A stretch of DNA of 64,000 bases from Cognatundibacterium curvum (lineage in GTDB: Bacteria; Pseudomonadota; Gammaproteobacteria; Burkholderiales; Burkholderiaceae_D), in the NCBI RefSeq assembly GCF_014284235.1, contig NZ_JACOGD010000003.1, positions 62,001 through 126,000 of the forward strand, read 5' to 3'. The position numbers and the translations under genes were made by a program. This document shows, piece by piece, positions 9,584 to 18,387 of the stretch (positions within the stretch are counted from its first letter, which is position 1; every line of letters begins with the position of its first letter). The notes below the pieces were generated by a model, which worked only from the letters and a program-made list of their open reading frames with translations, made no database searches and was not told the DNA's origin.

Positions 9584-10528
9584 ATGGCTGGTGCCAGTTT
9601 ATTGACTTTGTTTGATGATATTGCGACCGTATTAGACGACGTCGCTGCCATGACAAAAATCGCGGCAAAGAAAACTTCTGGCGTACTCGGTGATGACCTG
9701 GCGCTGAATGCAGAGCAAGTCTCAGGTGTGCGCGCTGCGCGTGAATTGCCGGTGGTGTGGGCAGTGGCAGTGGGCTCGATACGGAATAAGCTGATCCTGT
9801 TGCCACTGGCCTTGTTGTTCAACGCACTCGCACCCTGGGCGGTAATGCCTTTACTCATGATAGGCGGCGCTTATCTGTGCTATGAAGGCTTTGAAAAAAT
9901 TGCGCATTCATTTTTGCATACCGATGCAGAAGAGCAGCAGGAGCAGGATGAATTACTGGCGGCCGTGGCCAGAGAAGATCTGGATATTCTGGCGCTGGAA
10001 AAAGAAAAAATCAAAGGCGCGATCCGCACCGATTTTGTGCTCAGTGCTGAGATCATGATTATCACGCTGGGTACGGTTGCAACTGCGCCCTTCATGTCGC
10101 AACTGACAGTGCTGTCGCTGATCGCAGTCGTGATGACAGTCGGCGTCTATGGCCTGGTAGCAGCGATTGTGAAGCTCGACGATATGGGTTTGTATCTGCA
10201 GCGTCACGCCGCTCCTGGTGGACTGGGCAGCCTACAAAAGCTGGTCGGTAGCGGTTTGCTGGCCTTCGCTCCTTTGCTGATGAAATCGCTGACGGTGATC
10301 GGTACGGTCGCGATGTTTATGGTCGGCGGCGGTATCCTGACCCATGGCCTGCCATTTGCCCATCACTGGAGCGAAGAGCTGAGCCATATCGCGCAAGGCT
10401 TACCGGGCGGTCAGCTGTTGGCGGCGATCACTCCTATGAGTTTTGATACTGTGCTGGGTGTGGTTGCCGGTGCGCTGGTATTAGCCGGGGTAAGTATTGT
10501 GAGTAAAATCCGTAGCCGCCGTGCCTGA
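9584..10528 (+). CDS. DUF808 family inner-membrane protein (YedI-like)
   Basis: The product has 314 residues and a typical DUF808 N-terminus (SLLTLFDDIATVLDDVAAMTKIA), followed by several hydrophobic segments in the remaining two thirds. The E. coli relative is YedI, whose function is not established. It stands alone: the gene upstream is a signalling protein, and downstream a bidirectional terminator separates it from the convergent phaC. The ribosome-binding site before the ATG is weak (gaaagcg). I assign no function. Confidence 0.85.
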   Translation: MAGASLLTLFDDIATVLDDVAAMTKIAAKKTSGVLGDDLALNAEQVSGVRAARELPVVWAVAVGSIRNKLILLPLALLFNALAPWAVMPLLMIGGAYLCYEGFEKIAHSFLHTDAEEQQEQDELLAAVAREDLDILALEKEKIKGAIRTDFVLSAEIMIITLGTVATAPFMSQLTVLSLIAVVMTVGVYGLVAAIVKLDDMGLYLQRHAAPGGLGSLQKLVGSGLLAFAPLLMKSLTVIGTVAMFMVGGGILTHGLPFAHHWSEELSHIAQGLPGGQLLAAITPMSFDTVLGVVAGALVLAGVSIVSKIRSRRA

Positions 10529-10548
10529 AGATTGAGTTTCGCGTATAT

Positions 10549-10603
10549 AAACGCAAATCAAACGCAAATCAAACGCAAATCAAACGCAAATAAAACGCAA
10601 ATC
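10549..10603. repeat. 11-bp tandem repeat, five copies
   Basis: Five consecutive units of aaacgcaaatc, the fourth with one change, lie between the DUF808 stop and the shared terminator. It is intergenic and AT-rich. Confidence 0.9.
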
Positions 10604-10643
10604 AAAAAAAGGGGAGTCCTCATGTGAGCGACTCCCTTTTTTT
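10604..10643. terminator. bidirectional Rho-independent terminator
   Basis: The stem gggagtc / gactccc extends inward through ctca / tgag. It is flanked by seven A on the left and seven T on the right, so it can terminate both the rightward DUF808 and the leftward phaC transcripts. Confidence 0.92.
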
Positions 10644-10653
10644 CATTACCCAG

Positions 10654-12450
10654 TCAGCGCATCATCACATAAGTGCCAGGTGCTGCGCCCAGACTGGCTG
10701 CGGTATCGGCTTGTTGTGCTGCTGACTTTGCTGCGCTGCTGTTTTTCGCGAGCCACAGATGCCAGTGTTCCCACCATGAGCCCGTTACCGTTTCTGCAGT
10801 TTTCAACCAGCTTTCTGCATCGGGTTTGATCGCACCATGCGTGCTGGTTGCACCCAACTGATAGCTGCGATGTGCATGACCGGGTTCAGAGATGATACCC
10901 GCATTATGCCCACCGGAGGCGAGGATGAAATCGACGGTGGTGTCGGTCAGCTGATGAATTTTAAAGACGGATTTCCAGGGTGAGACATGATCTTTGACCG
11001 TGCCCACCACATACAGCGGCACCTGTATGTCCTGCAGATGCAGCGGCTGCCCTTCATACAAATAGCGTCCCTGCGCCAGATCATTGTGCAGGAACAGATG
11101 CTGCAAATACTCGCTGTGCATACGGTAAGGCATACGGGTGGTATCGGCATTCCAGGACATCAGATCATTCGTCGTATCTTCTTCACCCAGCATGTAGTGG
11201 CGCATGATGCGCGACCAGATCAGATCGCGTGAATTCAATAGCTGGAAAGAGGCCCCCATTTGCTTCCCATCCAGATAACCCTGCTTCCACATCAATGCAT
11301 CCAACATGGCGAGCTGGCTTTCGTCAATGAATAAGCCGAGTTCGCCAGGTTCGCTGAAATCAGTCTGTGCCGCCAGCAGACTGATGCTGGCCAGTTTGGG
11401 GGCATAGTTATCGGATTGCCGTTTCGCCAGTGCAGCTGCACCAATGGCGAGCAGGGTGCCGCCCAGACAATAGCCGGTCGCATGGATCGCTGCGTGCTGA
11501 GTTATTTCGCTGACTTGCTGTAATGCTGCAAATAAGCCGGATTCCAGATAATCATTCATGCCCAGATCACGATCAGCCGCATCCGGATTTTTCCAGGAAA
11601 TCATGAATACCTGATGTCCCTGTTCCAACAGATAGCGCACCATGGAATTATGCGGCGACAGATCCAGGATGTAAAACTTCATGATCCAGGATGGAACAAT
11701 CAGCACCGGCTCGGCATAGGTGTTTGGGCTAAGTGGCCGGTAGTGGATCAGTTCTATCAGTTGATTGCGGAATACCACATTGCCTTCCGTGAGCGCCACA
11801 TCGCGTCCAGGCTGGTAAGGTAAATCCTGTACTTTGGCGTCTGCTTGCAGTTTTTGTTGTACGGCCTCGGCCACATCATGCATCCAGTGCTGCATGCCAT
11901 GCTGCAGGCTGGTGCCCTGGGTATTGCGGGCCGTCTCCAGCACTTCAGGATTGAGTGCCGGGTAGTTGACTGGCGACAGGACATCCAGCCACTGGCGCGC
12001 CATAAAGCTGACGACGTTTTCATGATGGCTTTGTACGCCACGCACGCCTGTGGTTGCGCTGTCCCACCATGCCTGATTCTGCAAAAAACTTTTCGCCAGC
12101 GCGTTGTAGGGCCAGGCTGACCAGCCAGTGTGGCTGTAGCGTTTATCGTCGCCCGCCTCGGGCTGAGTCGTGCTGTTCTGCAGTGCCTGGCCCAGGAATA
12201 AAGGCCACTCCGCCATTTGCTGTTGCCACAAGCGCTGTAACTCCATTTGCTTGCCCGGTGCGAAGGACAGATGTAAGCCCCAGTCCAGCCAGGCCAGGAT
12301 CACGCTGGCCGGTGAAATACCGCCAGTCCATTGCGCGAGTTGATTGTGCAAGGCTAAATCTAGCGGATGTACCGACTGCTCCCGGGTCAGATAGCAAATG
12401 CTGTCGGGCTGGGCAGGTGTGGATGGCGCAGTTGAAGAGGGCTGATTCAT
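10654..12450 (-). CDS. phaC: poly(3-hydroxyalkanoate) synthase, class I type
   Basis: The product polymerises (R)-3-hydroxyacyl-CoA into storage polyester at granule surfaces. It has 598 residues, the class I size range. An N-terminal PhaC_N domain is followed by an alpha/beta-hydrolase core. The catalytic triad is visible: Cys328 in the lipase-like box GYCLGGTL, Asp487 in GTVKDHVSP and His515 in SGGHNAGI. The N-terminal 20 residues are Ser/Thr/Pro-rich. No phaA/phaB lie next to it; instead it is divergent from tolC...fabI-pta-ackA with a shared FNR-type box. This suggests a secondary PHA synthase induced under low oxygen rather than the main phaCAB operon. A bidirectional terminator follows the stop. 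Confidence 0.92.
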   Translation of the reverse strand: MNQPSSTAPSTPAQPDSICYLTREQSVHPLDLALHNQLAQWTGGISPASVILAWLDWGLHLSFAPGKQMELQRLWQQQMAEWPLFLGQALQNSTTQPEAGDDKRYSHTGWSAWPYNALAKSFLQNQAWWDSATTGVRGVQSHHENVVSFMARQWLDVLSPVNYPALNPEVLETARNTQGTSLQHGMQHWMHDVAEAVQQKLQADAKVQDLPYQPGRDVALTEGNVVFRNQLIELIHYRPLSPNTYAEPVLIVPSWIMKFYILDLSPHNSMVRYLLEQGHQVFMISWKNPDAADRDLGMNDYLESGLFAALQQVSEITQHAAIHATGYCLGGTLLAIGAAALAKRQSDNYAPKLASISLLAAQTDFSEPGELGLFIDESQLAMLDALMWKQGYLDGKQMGASFQLLNSRDLIWSRIMRHYMLGEEDTTNDLMSWNADTTRMPYRMHSEYLQHLFLHNDLAQGRYLYEGQPLHLQDIQVPLYVVGTVKDHVSPWKSVFKIHQLTDTTVDFILASGGHNAGIISEPGHAHRSYQLGATSTHGAIKPDAESWLKTAETVTGSWWEHWHLWLAKNSSAAKSAAQQADTAASLGAAPGTYVMMR

Positions 12451-12507
12451 GGTGGGCTCCGGTTTCGTGCTGTGGTTTCATTGTGGCGAACCTGGCAGTG
12501 ATCACGA

Positions 12508-12521
12508 TTGATTCGAATCAA
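12508..12521. promoter_or_regulatory. perfect FNR/ANR-type binding site
   Basis: The sequence ttgattcgaatcaa matches the FNR consensus TTGAT-N4-ATCAA in all ten fixed positions and sits in a 16-bp perfect palindrome. It lies about 60 bases from both divergent start codons, phaC (left) and tolC (right), a plausible position for an activator of either promoter. Binding is inferred, not shown. Confidence 0.8.
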
Positions 12522-12574
12522 TTGGATAGTGCATTTGCAGCAATACACTGTAAAAAACATTCCTGGATAGTCTC

Positions 12575-14017
12575 ATGAAAAACTCCGTTTTCACTCTGCG
12601 AACAGACAGAATCCGACAATATTTTGCGCTGCCGCACAAAAGGCCCGCGTCGCATTGTTGCGCTGAAAATCGCCGTAATGACGGCGCTACGCACCTAATT
12701 GCAGCTGGTTTGATCTGCATCAATGGCCTGCTGCTGAGCCCGCTGGCGAACGCTGCAGAAAGCCTGCAACAAGCCTGGGAGCAGGGTTTAAAACGCGATC
12801 ATTTACTCGCGTCTTCCAGCGCCAGACAGGAGGCAGCCGAAGCCCAACTGGCAGCCGCCAAAGCGACTTACTTTCCTAAGCTGGCGCTGGAAGCGGGCTA
12901 TCTGCGCACAGAAAGCGAACCGGCTGCCAAGATCAGTATTCCGGCACTGCCTATGCTCAAAGGCGCATCGCTGCCATTTGCGCAGGATGCCAGTTATTTC
13001 GGCGGCGTGACCGTCAGTGCTCCCTTGTTCACCAGTGGCCGCATCGCGCAAGGCGTGGCGGCGGCGGAAGCACAACAGCAGGTCAGTATCGCTCAGACCC
13101 GGCTGACTTACAGCGAACTGAAACTCGCAATTGCACAATCCTATGTGCAGGTATTGCGCGCAGAGCATGCGCTGCAGGTCAGCCACAGCCATGTACAGGC
13201 CATGCAAAAACATCGCGCTGATGTGCAGGCTTTACATGAACGCGGTTATGTGGCCAGACATGATGTGCTGGCCACCGAAGTCGCACTGGCCAATGCTTTG
13301 CAGTGGCAATTGCAGGCAGAGAATGGTTTGTCGCTGGCGCGTGCCGCCTACAACCGCTGGCTGGGCCGTGCCTATGATGACAAGGTTGAGTTGCAGGATC
13401 TGGTCACCGATCCCGGCAATGAGCGGCGTGATCTGCATCAGAGTCTGAGCGCCTATTTGCTGGCCGCGCAAGAGCAGCGTCCTGAATTGCAGGCGCTGCG
13501 TCAACAGTCGCAGGCTTTGCAGCATCAGGCCGCCAGCGTGAAAGCCAGCCACTTGCCGCAGTTAGGCGTGAGTGCCGGTTATAACAAACTGGAGAACCGT
13601 TATCTGGCGCAGGATAAGGGCTGGTGGGCCGGGCTGGTGATGAAGTGGGAGTTGTTTGATGGCGGTCAGGTACGCCAGCAATCTTCGCAATTGTCCGCCA
13701 ACGCCCGCGCTGTGGCTGAACTGGCGCAAGATAATCAGGAAAAAATCCAGCTGCAAGTCAGACAGGCCTGGATGAATCAGCAGGAAACCCGGCAAAGGCT
13801 GGGGCTGGTGGCGACTGCGGTTGAACAGGCTGATGAAGTGCTGAATCTGGCACGTGAACGCTACCGCTCAGGGCTGGCACCGAACAGCGATGTACTGGAT
13901 GCCGAGACGCGCCGTCTGCAAGCCTATTCCAACCGCGATAACGCCATTTACGACCATGAACTGGCACGCCTGCAACTGCTCTATGCAGCCGGCATGCTGG
14001 CTGCTCACCACCAATAA
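12575..14017 (+). CDS. TolC-family outer-membrane efflux protein
   Basis: The product has 480 residues as read from the ATG at 12575. The mature part has the long amphipathic helical repeats of the OEP family (two halves with YVQVLRAEHAL and VRQAWMNQQETRQRL type segments). It forms the outer-membrane channel of a tripartite exporter. The gene is followed directly by a HlyD adaptor, a double ABC ATPase and two ABC-2 permeases, so the full exporter is encoded in one operon. The hydrophobic signal (about residues 42-60, ending ANAA) is preceded by an unusual 37-40 residue polar stretch, so the true start may lie further inside the frame. The FNR-type box lies upstream. Confidence 0.88.
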   Translation: MKNSVFTLRTDRIRQYFALPHKRPASHCCAENRRNDGATHLIAAGLICINGLLLSPLANAAESLQQAWEQGLKRDHLLASSSARQEAAEAQLAAAKATYFPKLALEAGYLRTESEPAAKISIPALPMLKGASLPFAQDASYFGGVTVSAPLFTSGRIAQGVAAAEAQQQVSIAQTRLTYSELKLAIAQSYVQVLRAEHALQVSHSHVQAMQKHRADVQALHERGYVARHDVLATEVALANALQWQLQAENGLSLARAAYNRWLGRAYDDKVELQDLVTDPGNERRDLHQSLSAYLLAAQEQRPELQALRQQSQALQHQAASVKASHLPQLGVSAGYNKLENRYLAQDKGWWAGLVMKWELFDGGQVRQQSSQLSANARAVAELAQDNQEKIQLQVRQAWMNQQETRQRLGLVATAVEQADEVLNLARERYRSGLAPNSDVLDAETRRLQAYSNRDNAIYDHELARLQLLYAAGMLAAHHQ

Positions 14018-14034
14018 ATCTGCAAGGAATGACT

Positions 14035-15147
14035 ATGCAAAGCAAACAAAAAAATCTGGGTCCGGCCTTGCTGGGTGTGGCTGGCGTGGCGATCATCGCC
14101 GGTCTCGCATATTACTTCAGCAGCAGCCGGCCTATGCCGGATGGCCTGATCGTGGCAAGCGGCAGGGTAGAGGGCGAACGCATTATCGCAGCCGCTAAAT
14201 ATCCGGGCCGTGTGCTGAAGGTATTGGCGAAAGAGGGCGATACGCTGGCAGCCGGTGCACTGGTGGCGCAACTGGAAGACGAGAGTTTTCAGGCTAAAAC
14301 CGAGCAGGCGCGGCAGGTGCTGAATGCCACCGAGGCACAATGGAAGTCGGCTCAGGCCAGCCTCGATGTCGCACAAAAAGAAGTACCGATGGGACTGGCA
14401 CTGGCCGAAGCCAGTCTGAGCCAGGCGCGCGCCATGCTGAGTAAAGCCAGCGCCGTTGAGCAGCAGAGTCAGCGTGATGCGCAGCGCCACAAGGAATTGT
14501 TTGAGCGCGGCGTGATTGAGCGCCATCGCTATGAACAGGCGGATCTGGCCTGGCAGGTCGCGCGTACTGATGTGCATGCGGCTGAAGAAGCGGTGAAGCG
14601 CGCCGCGCAGGGTGTGGCACAAGCGAATCTGGGCAATGAAAAAATCCGCGCGCGTCAACAGGAGGTAAATGCCTTAGGCGCGCAACGTGAGCGGGCTGCA
14701 GCTGGCGTCAGCGAAGCCGGAACTGTGCTCAAGGATTTGCAAATCACCGCCCCCGACAGCGGCGTGGTGCTGAGCCGTTTGCGTGAGCCGGGTGAAGTCG
14801 TGATGCCGGGCGGCGCGATATTAGAAATGGTGAATCTGGACCGGCTCTATCTCAAGGTCTATGTACCGGAATCCAAAATCGGACAAGTCAAACTGGGCTT
14901 GCCTGTGCGCGTCTACACCGATGCGGCTGGCGACAAGTTCTTTGATGCGACGGTCAGCTATATCGCTGCACGCGCTGAATTCACACCGAAAGAAGTCCAG
15001 ACTACCGATGAACGCACCAAGCTGGTGTATGCCGTCAAACTGCGCATCACAAATAATCCTGAACATCAGCTGACACCGGGCATACCAGCCGATGCAGTGA
15101 TACGCTGGAAGCAGGACGTGGCGTGGCAAAAACCACGCTGGAAATAA
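14035..15147 (+). CDS. HlyD-family periplasmic adaptor (membrane fusion protein)
   Basis: The product has about 370 residues, with an N-terminal membrane anchor (LLGVAGVAIIAGLAYYF), a biotinyl-lipoyl-like half (GRVLKVLAKEGDTLAAGALVAQL), a long coiled-coil hairpin of about 150 residues, the second lipoyl half and a beta-barrel domain. It links the inner-membrane ABC transporter to TolC. The aagg ribosome-binding site fits the ATG at 14035 better than the in-frame ATG at 14029. The gene lies 17 bases after tolC and 4 bases before the ATPase gene. It resembles the YhiI/YbhG class; the substrate is unknown. Confidence 0.9.
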   Translation: MQSKQKNLGPALLGVAGVAIIAGLAYYFSSSRPMPDGLIVASGRVEGERIIAAAKYPGRVLKVLAKEGDTLAAGALVAQLEDESFQAKTEQARQVLNATEAQWKSAQASLDVAQKEVPMGLALAEASLSQARAMLSKASAVEQQSQRDAQRHKELFERGVIERHRYEQADLAWQVARTDVHAAEEAVKRAAQGVAQANLGNEKIRARQQEVNALGAQRERAAAGVSEAGTVLKDLQITAPDSGVVLSRLREPGEVVMPGGAILEMVNLDRLYLKVYVPESKIGQVKLGLPVRVYTDAAGDKFFDATVSYIAARAEFTPKEVQTTDERTKLVYAVKLRITNNPEHQLTPGIPADAVIRWKQDVAWQKPRWK

Positions 15148-15151
15148 GCCT

Positions 15152-17224
15152 ATGCCGCTGTTATTCAATAAGGATGGCGCTGCAGCTGAGGTGCCCGGTG
15201 CGCCTCAGCCCTGGCTGGTCGAAGCGAATCAGCTGGTCAAGCGCTATGGCGCACATCTGGCGCTGGATCACATCAGCCTGCAAGTGCGGCCCGGTGAAAT
15301 CTATGGCCTGATCGGCCCTGATGGCGCTGGCAAAAGCAGTCTGCTGAAAGCGGTTGCCGGTGTGCTCGCGCATGATGAGGGCGAACTGCGCGTGTTTTCT
15401 CAGTTAATCAATAATGAGGCGGACAGTGAGCTAATCAAGGACAGGATAGGCCTGATGCCGCAAGGCTTGGGGCAGAATCTGTATGGGGATTTATCAGTCG
15501 AAGAAAATATCGATTATTTTGGTGGCCTGCGTTTACTGAGTCCTGAGGCTTTGCGCGAGCGTAAAGAGGCACTGCTGAAAAGCACGCGCCTGGAACGCTT
15601 CCGTGACCGCCCCATGAAAAATCTGTCGGGCGGCATGAAGCAAAAGCTGGGTCTGGTTTGCACGCTGATCCACGAACCCAAATTAGTCATACTCGATGAA
15701 CCGACTACCGGTGTAGACCCGGTCTCGCGCCGTGAATTCTGGAGCATCTTGTCACGTCTGTTGCAGGAAAAAGGTATTACCGCGCTGGTCTCGACTGCGT
15801 ATATGGATGAAGCCAGCCGCTTTCATCGCGTATCGCTGATGCATGAAGGGAAAATCCTGGCTTCAGGCGAACCCGCACGCATGAAGGATCTGGCAGCCGG
15901 TTGCATCGTCAGCACCGTCTGTGCGGATGCGCAGCAGCAGATGGCAGCGGTACAGCGTCTGACCCAGCGCTTTCCACAACTGGAAGCACTGGGCCAGGAA
16001 ATCCGCGTGTTTGTGGATAGTGCTGAAGCCGACGCGGCGCGTCAGCAAGTGCTGCAGACTTTACAGCAGACACCAGCGATTGCACAGGCGCAGACTGAGG
16101 TACTGGATGCGGAGTTGGAAGATGTGTTTATCGCTTTGCTCAGGCAGCGTGCAGCTGCAGGTGCGGATGCGGATGCGATTGTCGCTGAGCCTGTCGTTGC
16201 TACGGCTGTCGTTGCTACGGTTGCAAATACCGCTGCTGTTGTCTCTGCGGCGCAGCCCGCCACACAACAGCTGGCGATAGAAGCGCGTGAACTGAGCCGT
16301 CATTTCGGTGAATTCAAGGCCGTCGATCAGGTCAGTTTTCAAGTGCCGCAGGGTGAGATTTTTGGTTTGCTGGGTGCCAATGGCGCGGGTAAAAGCACGG
16401 TCATCAAAATGCTGACCGGTATCCTGACCCAAAGCAGCGGGCAAGGCATGGTGGCCGGTGCCGATATGCGGACTGCGGGTTTGCAGATACGCGAACGCAT
16501 AGGCTATATGTCGCAGGCATTTTCCCTGTATCTGGATTTGAGCGTACTGGAAAATATACGGCTGTATGCGGGCATCTATGGGCTGAGCCGGCAACAGACT
16601 GCCGAGCGCATGGATTGGATACTCGACATGGCTGGCTTGCGTCCCTTTGGTCATGCGCTGACCGCCAGCCTGCCTATGGGTTTGCGGCAGCGGCTGGCGC
16701 TGGGTTGCGCGCTGATACACCGGCCTCAGGTTTTATTTTTAGATGAACCGACTTCAGGCGTTGATCCTTTGGGGAGACGCGCATTCTGGGATGTACTGTT
16801 CCGGTTGTCGCGTGAAGAGCATGTAACGATACTGGTCACTACCCACTATATGTCGGAAGCCGAGCATTGCGATCATATCGCGCTGATGTATGCAGGGCGC
16901 GTGGTGGCGGATGCCTCGCCTGAACAGTTAAAAAACCGGCTGGAGCAGGAAGCCGGTCAGTTAGTGGAAGTCGATTGCTCAGATGCCCCGCAAGCCTTAC
17001 AGGTATTGCAGCAGGCCGGTTTTGCCAGCGCCAGTCTGTTTGGTCCCAAGCTGCATGTGCTGCTGCAAGACCTGGAGGCTGACAGCCAGCGTGTGCGAAC
17101 CAGTCTGCAGGCGTTTGAGGTGAGCGCACTCAGACCACGTCGTCTGTCTATGGAAGATGTGTTTGTCCATATCGTGACCAGCCTGGAACAACAGGATGCC
17201 CAACATCAGAAAGGCAGTTCATGA
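15152..17224 (+). CDS. fused double ABC ATPase (YbhF/RbbA-like)
   Basis: The product has 690 residues and two ATP-binding domains joined by an Ala/Val-rich linker (about residues 340-370). The first domain has Walker A GPDGAGKSS (55-63), signature LSGGMKQK and Walker B LVILDEPTTGVDP. The second has Walker A GANGAGKST (from 408) and Walker B VLFLDEPTSGVDP, but its signature position reads LPMGLRQR instead of LSGG, so one of the two composite ATP sites may be slow or inactive. It energises the two ABC-2 permeases that follow. The stop overlaps the next start (ATGA at 17221-17224), which implies translational coupling. Confidence 0.92.
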   Translation: MPLLFNKDGAAAEVPGAPQPWLVEANQLVKRYGAHLALDHISLQVRPGEIYGLIGPDGAGKSSLLKAVAGVLAHDEGELRVFSQLINNEADSELIKDRIGLMPQGLGQNLYGDLSVEENIDYFGGLRLLSPEALRERKEALLKSTRLERFRDRPMKNLSGGMKQKLGLVCTLIHEPKLVILDEPTTGVDPVSRREFWSILSRLLQEKGITALVSTAYMDEASRFHRVSLMHEGKILASGEPARMKDLAAGCIVSTVCADAQQQMAAVQRLTQRFPQLEALGQEIRVFVDSAEADAARQQVLQTLQQTPAIAQAQTEVLDAELEDVFIALLRQRAAAGADADAIVAEPVVATAVVATVANTAAVVSAAQPATQQLAIEARELSRHFGEFKAVDQVSFQVPQGEIFGLLGANGAGKSTVIKMLTGILTQSSGQGMVAGADMRTAGLQIRERIGYMSQAFSLYLDLSVLENIRLYAGIYGLSRQQTAERMDWILDMAGLRPFGHALTASLPMGLRQRLALGCALIHRPQVLFLDEPTSGVDPLGRRAFWDVLFRLSREEHVTILVTTHYMSEAEHCDHIALMYAGRVVADASPEQLKNRLEQEAGQLVEVDCSDAPQALQVLQQAGFASASLFGPKLHVLLQDLEADSQRVRTSLQAFEVSALRPRRLSMEDVFVHIVTSLEQQDAQHQKGSS

Positions 17225-18375
17225 ATCTGCGTCGTATCCGTGTCGTCGCGTATAAAGAGTGGCGCGAAATTGTGCGTGACCGTTTGTTCTTCACGCTGGC
17301 GTTTGTCGTTCCTTCACTGCTGATGCTGTTGTTTGGCTACGGCTTGTCGCTCGATGTGGAGCATATACCGCTGGCAATCGTCGACTACGATCAGTCGGTC
17401 AGTTCGCGCGAGTATGCGCATCAGTTCAGCGATTCACGTTACTTCGCTTTTCAGGCCTACAGTCAGCGCGAATCTGAACTGGAAAAACTGGTCATGGATA
17501 ACAGCATACGTGCCGTGATCATTATTCCCCCACAGTTCGGTGCCCGCCTGAAAGCCGGGCAGCCAGCCGATGTGCAAACCTGGATCGATGGTACTTTCCC
17601 ATTCCGCGCACTGACCGCCAAGGGCTATGTCAGCGCCATCAATGCAGCGGCCAATATCGAACAGCTATCCGCGCATTTATCTGCACTCAGCGGGATTCCA
17701 CAAGCCACGCTGCGCGCTGCGTTTCAGCCGGTTAAGGTGGAGATACGCTATCTGTATAACCAGGAAGTCAAAAGTATCTGGTCGATTGCACCCAAGCTGA
17801 TTATGGTGATCCTGATGCTGTCACCGCCGTTTCTGACTGCGCTCGGCGTGGTCAGGGAAAAAGAATCAGGTGCAATTTACAACGTGTATTCGTCCACGCT
17901 GTCGCGCGGTGAATATCTGGTTGGCAAACTCTTACCCTATGTCGCGATTTCAGTCGTGAATGCCTGCCTGCTGACCGCTTTTGCCTTATTCCTGTTTGGT
18001 GCGCCGTTCAAGGGGAATCTGCTGTTTTTCCTGCTCGCCACTATCCTATATGTGGTCTGTACCACGGGCATAGGTTTGCTGGTGTCGGTGATGGTCAATA
18101 CCCAGGTCGCGGCCATGGTAGGTACGGCCATCGTGACGGTGGTGCCTGCGGTACTGTACTCCGGCATGATTATTCCCATCCCTTCATTGTCGGCAGTTGC
18201 CAGCGTGATTGCGCATGCCTTACCCGGCATGTACTACGCCGAGATTGCGATTGGCAGTTTCCTGAAAGGCGTGGGCTTTGCTGCTCTGTGGCCGGATATG
18301 CTGATCCTGGTCCTGTATTCGTTTGGCTTGTTCAGTGCGGGTTTTCTGGCCTTCCATAAACGTCCGGCAAATTAA
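17221..18375 (+). CDS. ABC-2 type permease, first copy
   Basis: The product has 384 residues. It has one N-terminal transmembrane helix (LFFTLAFVVPSLLMLLFGYG), a large periplasmic domain of about 150 residues and five C-terminal helices, the YbhS/YbhR/YhhJ arrangement. It pairs with the second permease downstream and the fused ATPase upstream to make the inner-membrane part of a TolC-dependent exporter. Its start overlaps the ATPase stop by 4 bases. The substrate is unknown; relatives export drugs, cations or hydrophobic compounds. Confidence 0.9.
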   Translation: MNLRRIRVVAYKEWREIVRDRLFFTLAFVVPSLLMLLFGYGLSLDVEHIPLAIVDYDQSVSSREYAHQFSDSRYFAFQAYSQRESELEKLVMDNSIRAVIIIPPQFGARLKAGQPADVQTWIDGTFPFRALTAKGYVSAINAAANIEQLSAHLSALSGIPQATLRAAFQPVKVEIRYLYNQEVKSIWSIAPKLIMVILMLSPPFLTALGVVREKESGAIYNVYSSTLSRGEYLVGKLLPYVAISVVNACLLTAFALFLFGAPFKGNLLFFLLATILYVVCTTGIGLLVSVMVNTQVAAMVGTAIVTVVPAVLYSGMIIPIPSLSAVASVIAHALPGMYYAEIAIGSFLKGVGFAALWPDMLILVLYSFGLFSAGFLAFHKRPAN

Positions 18376-18387
18376 GGGAGTAGTACA

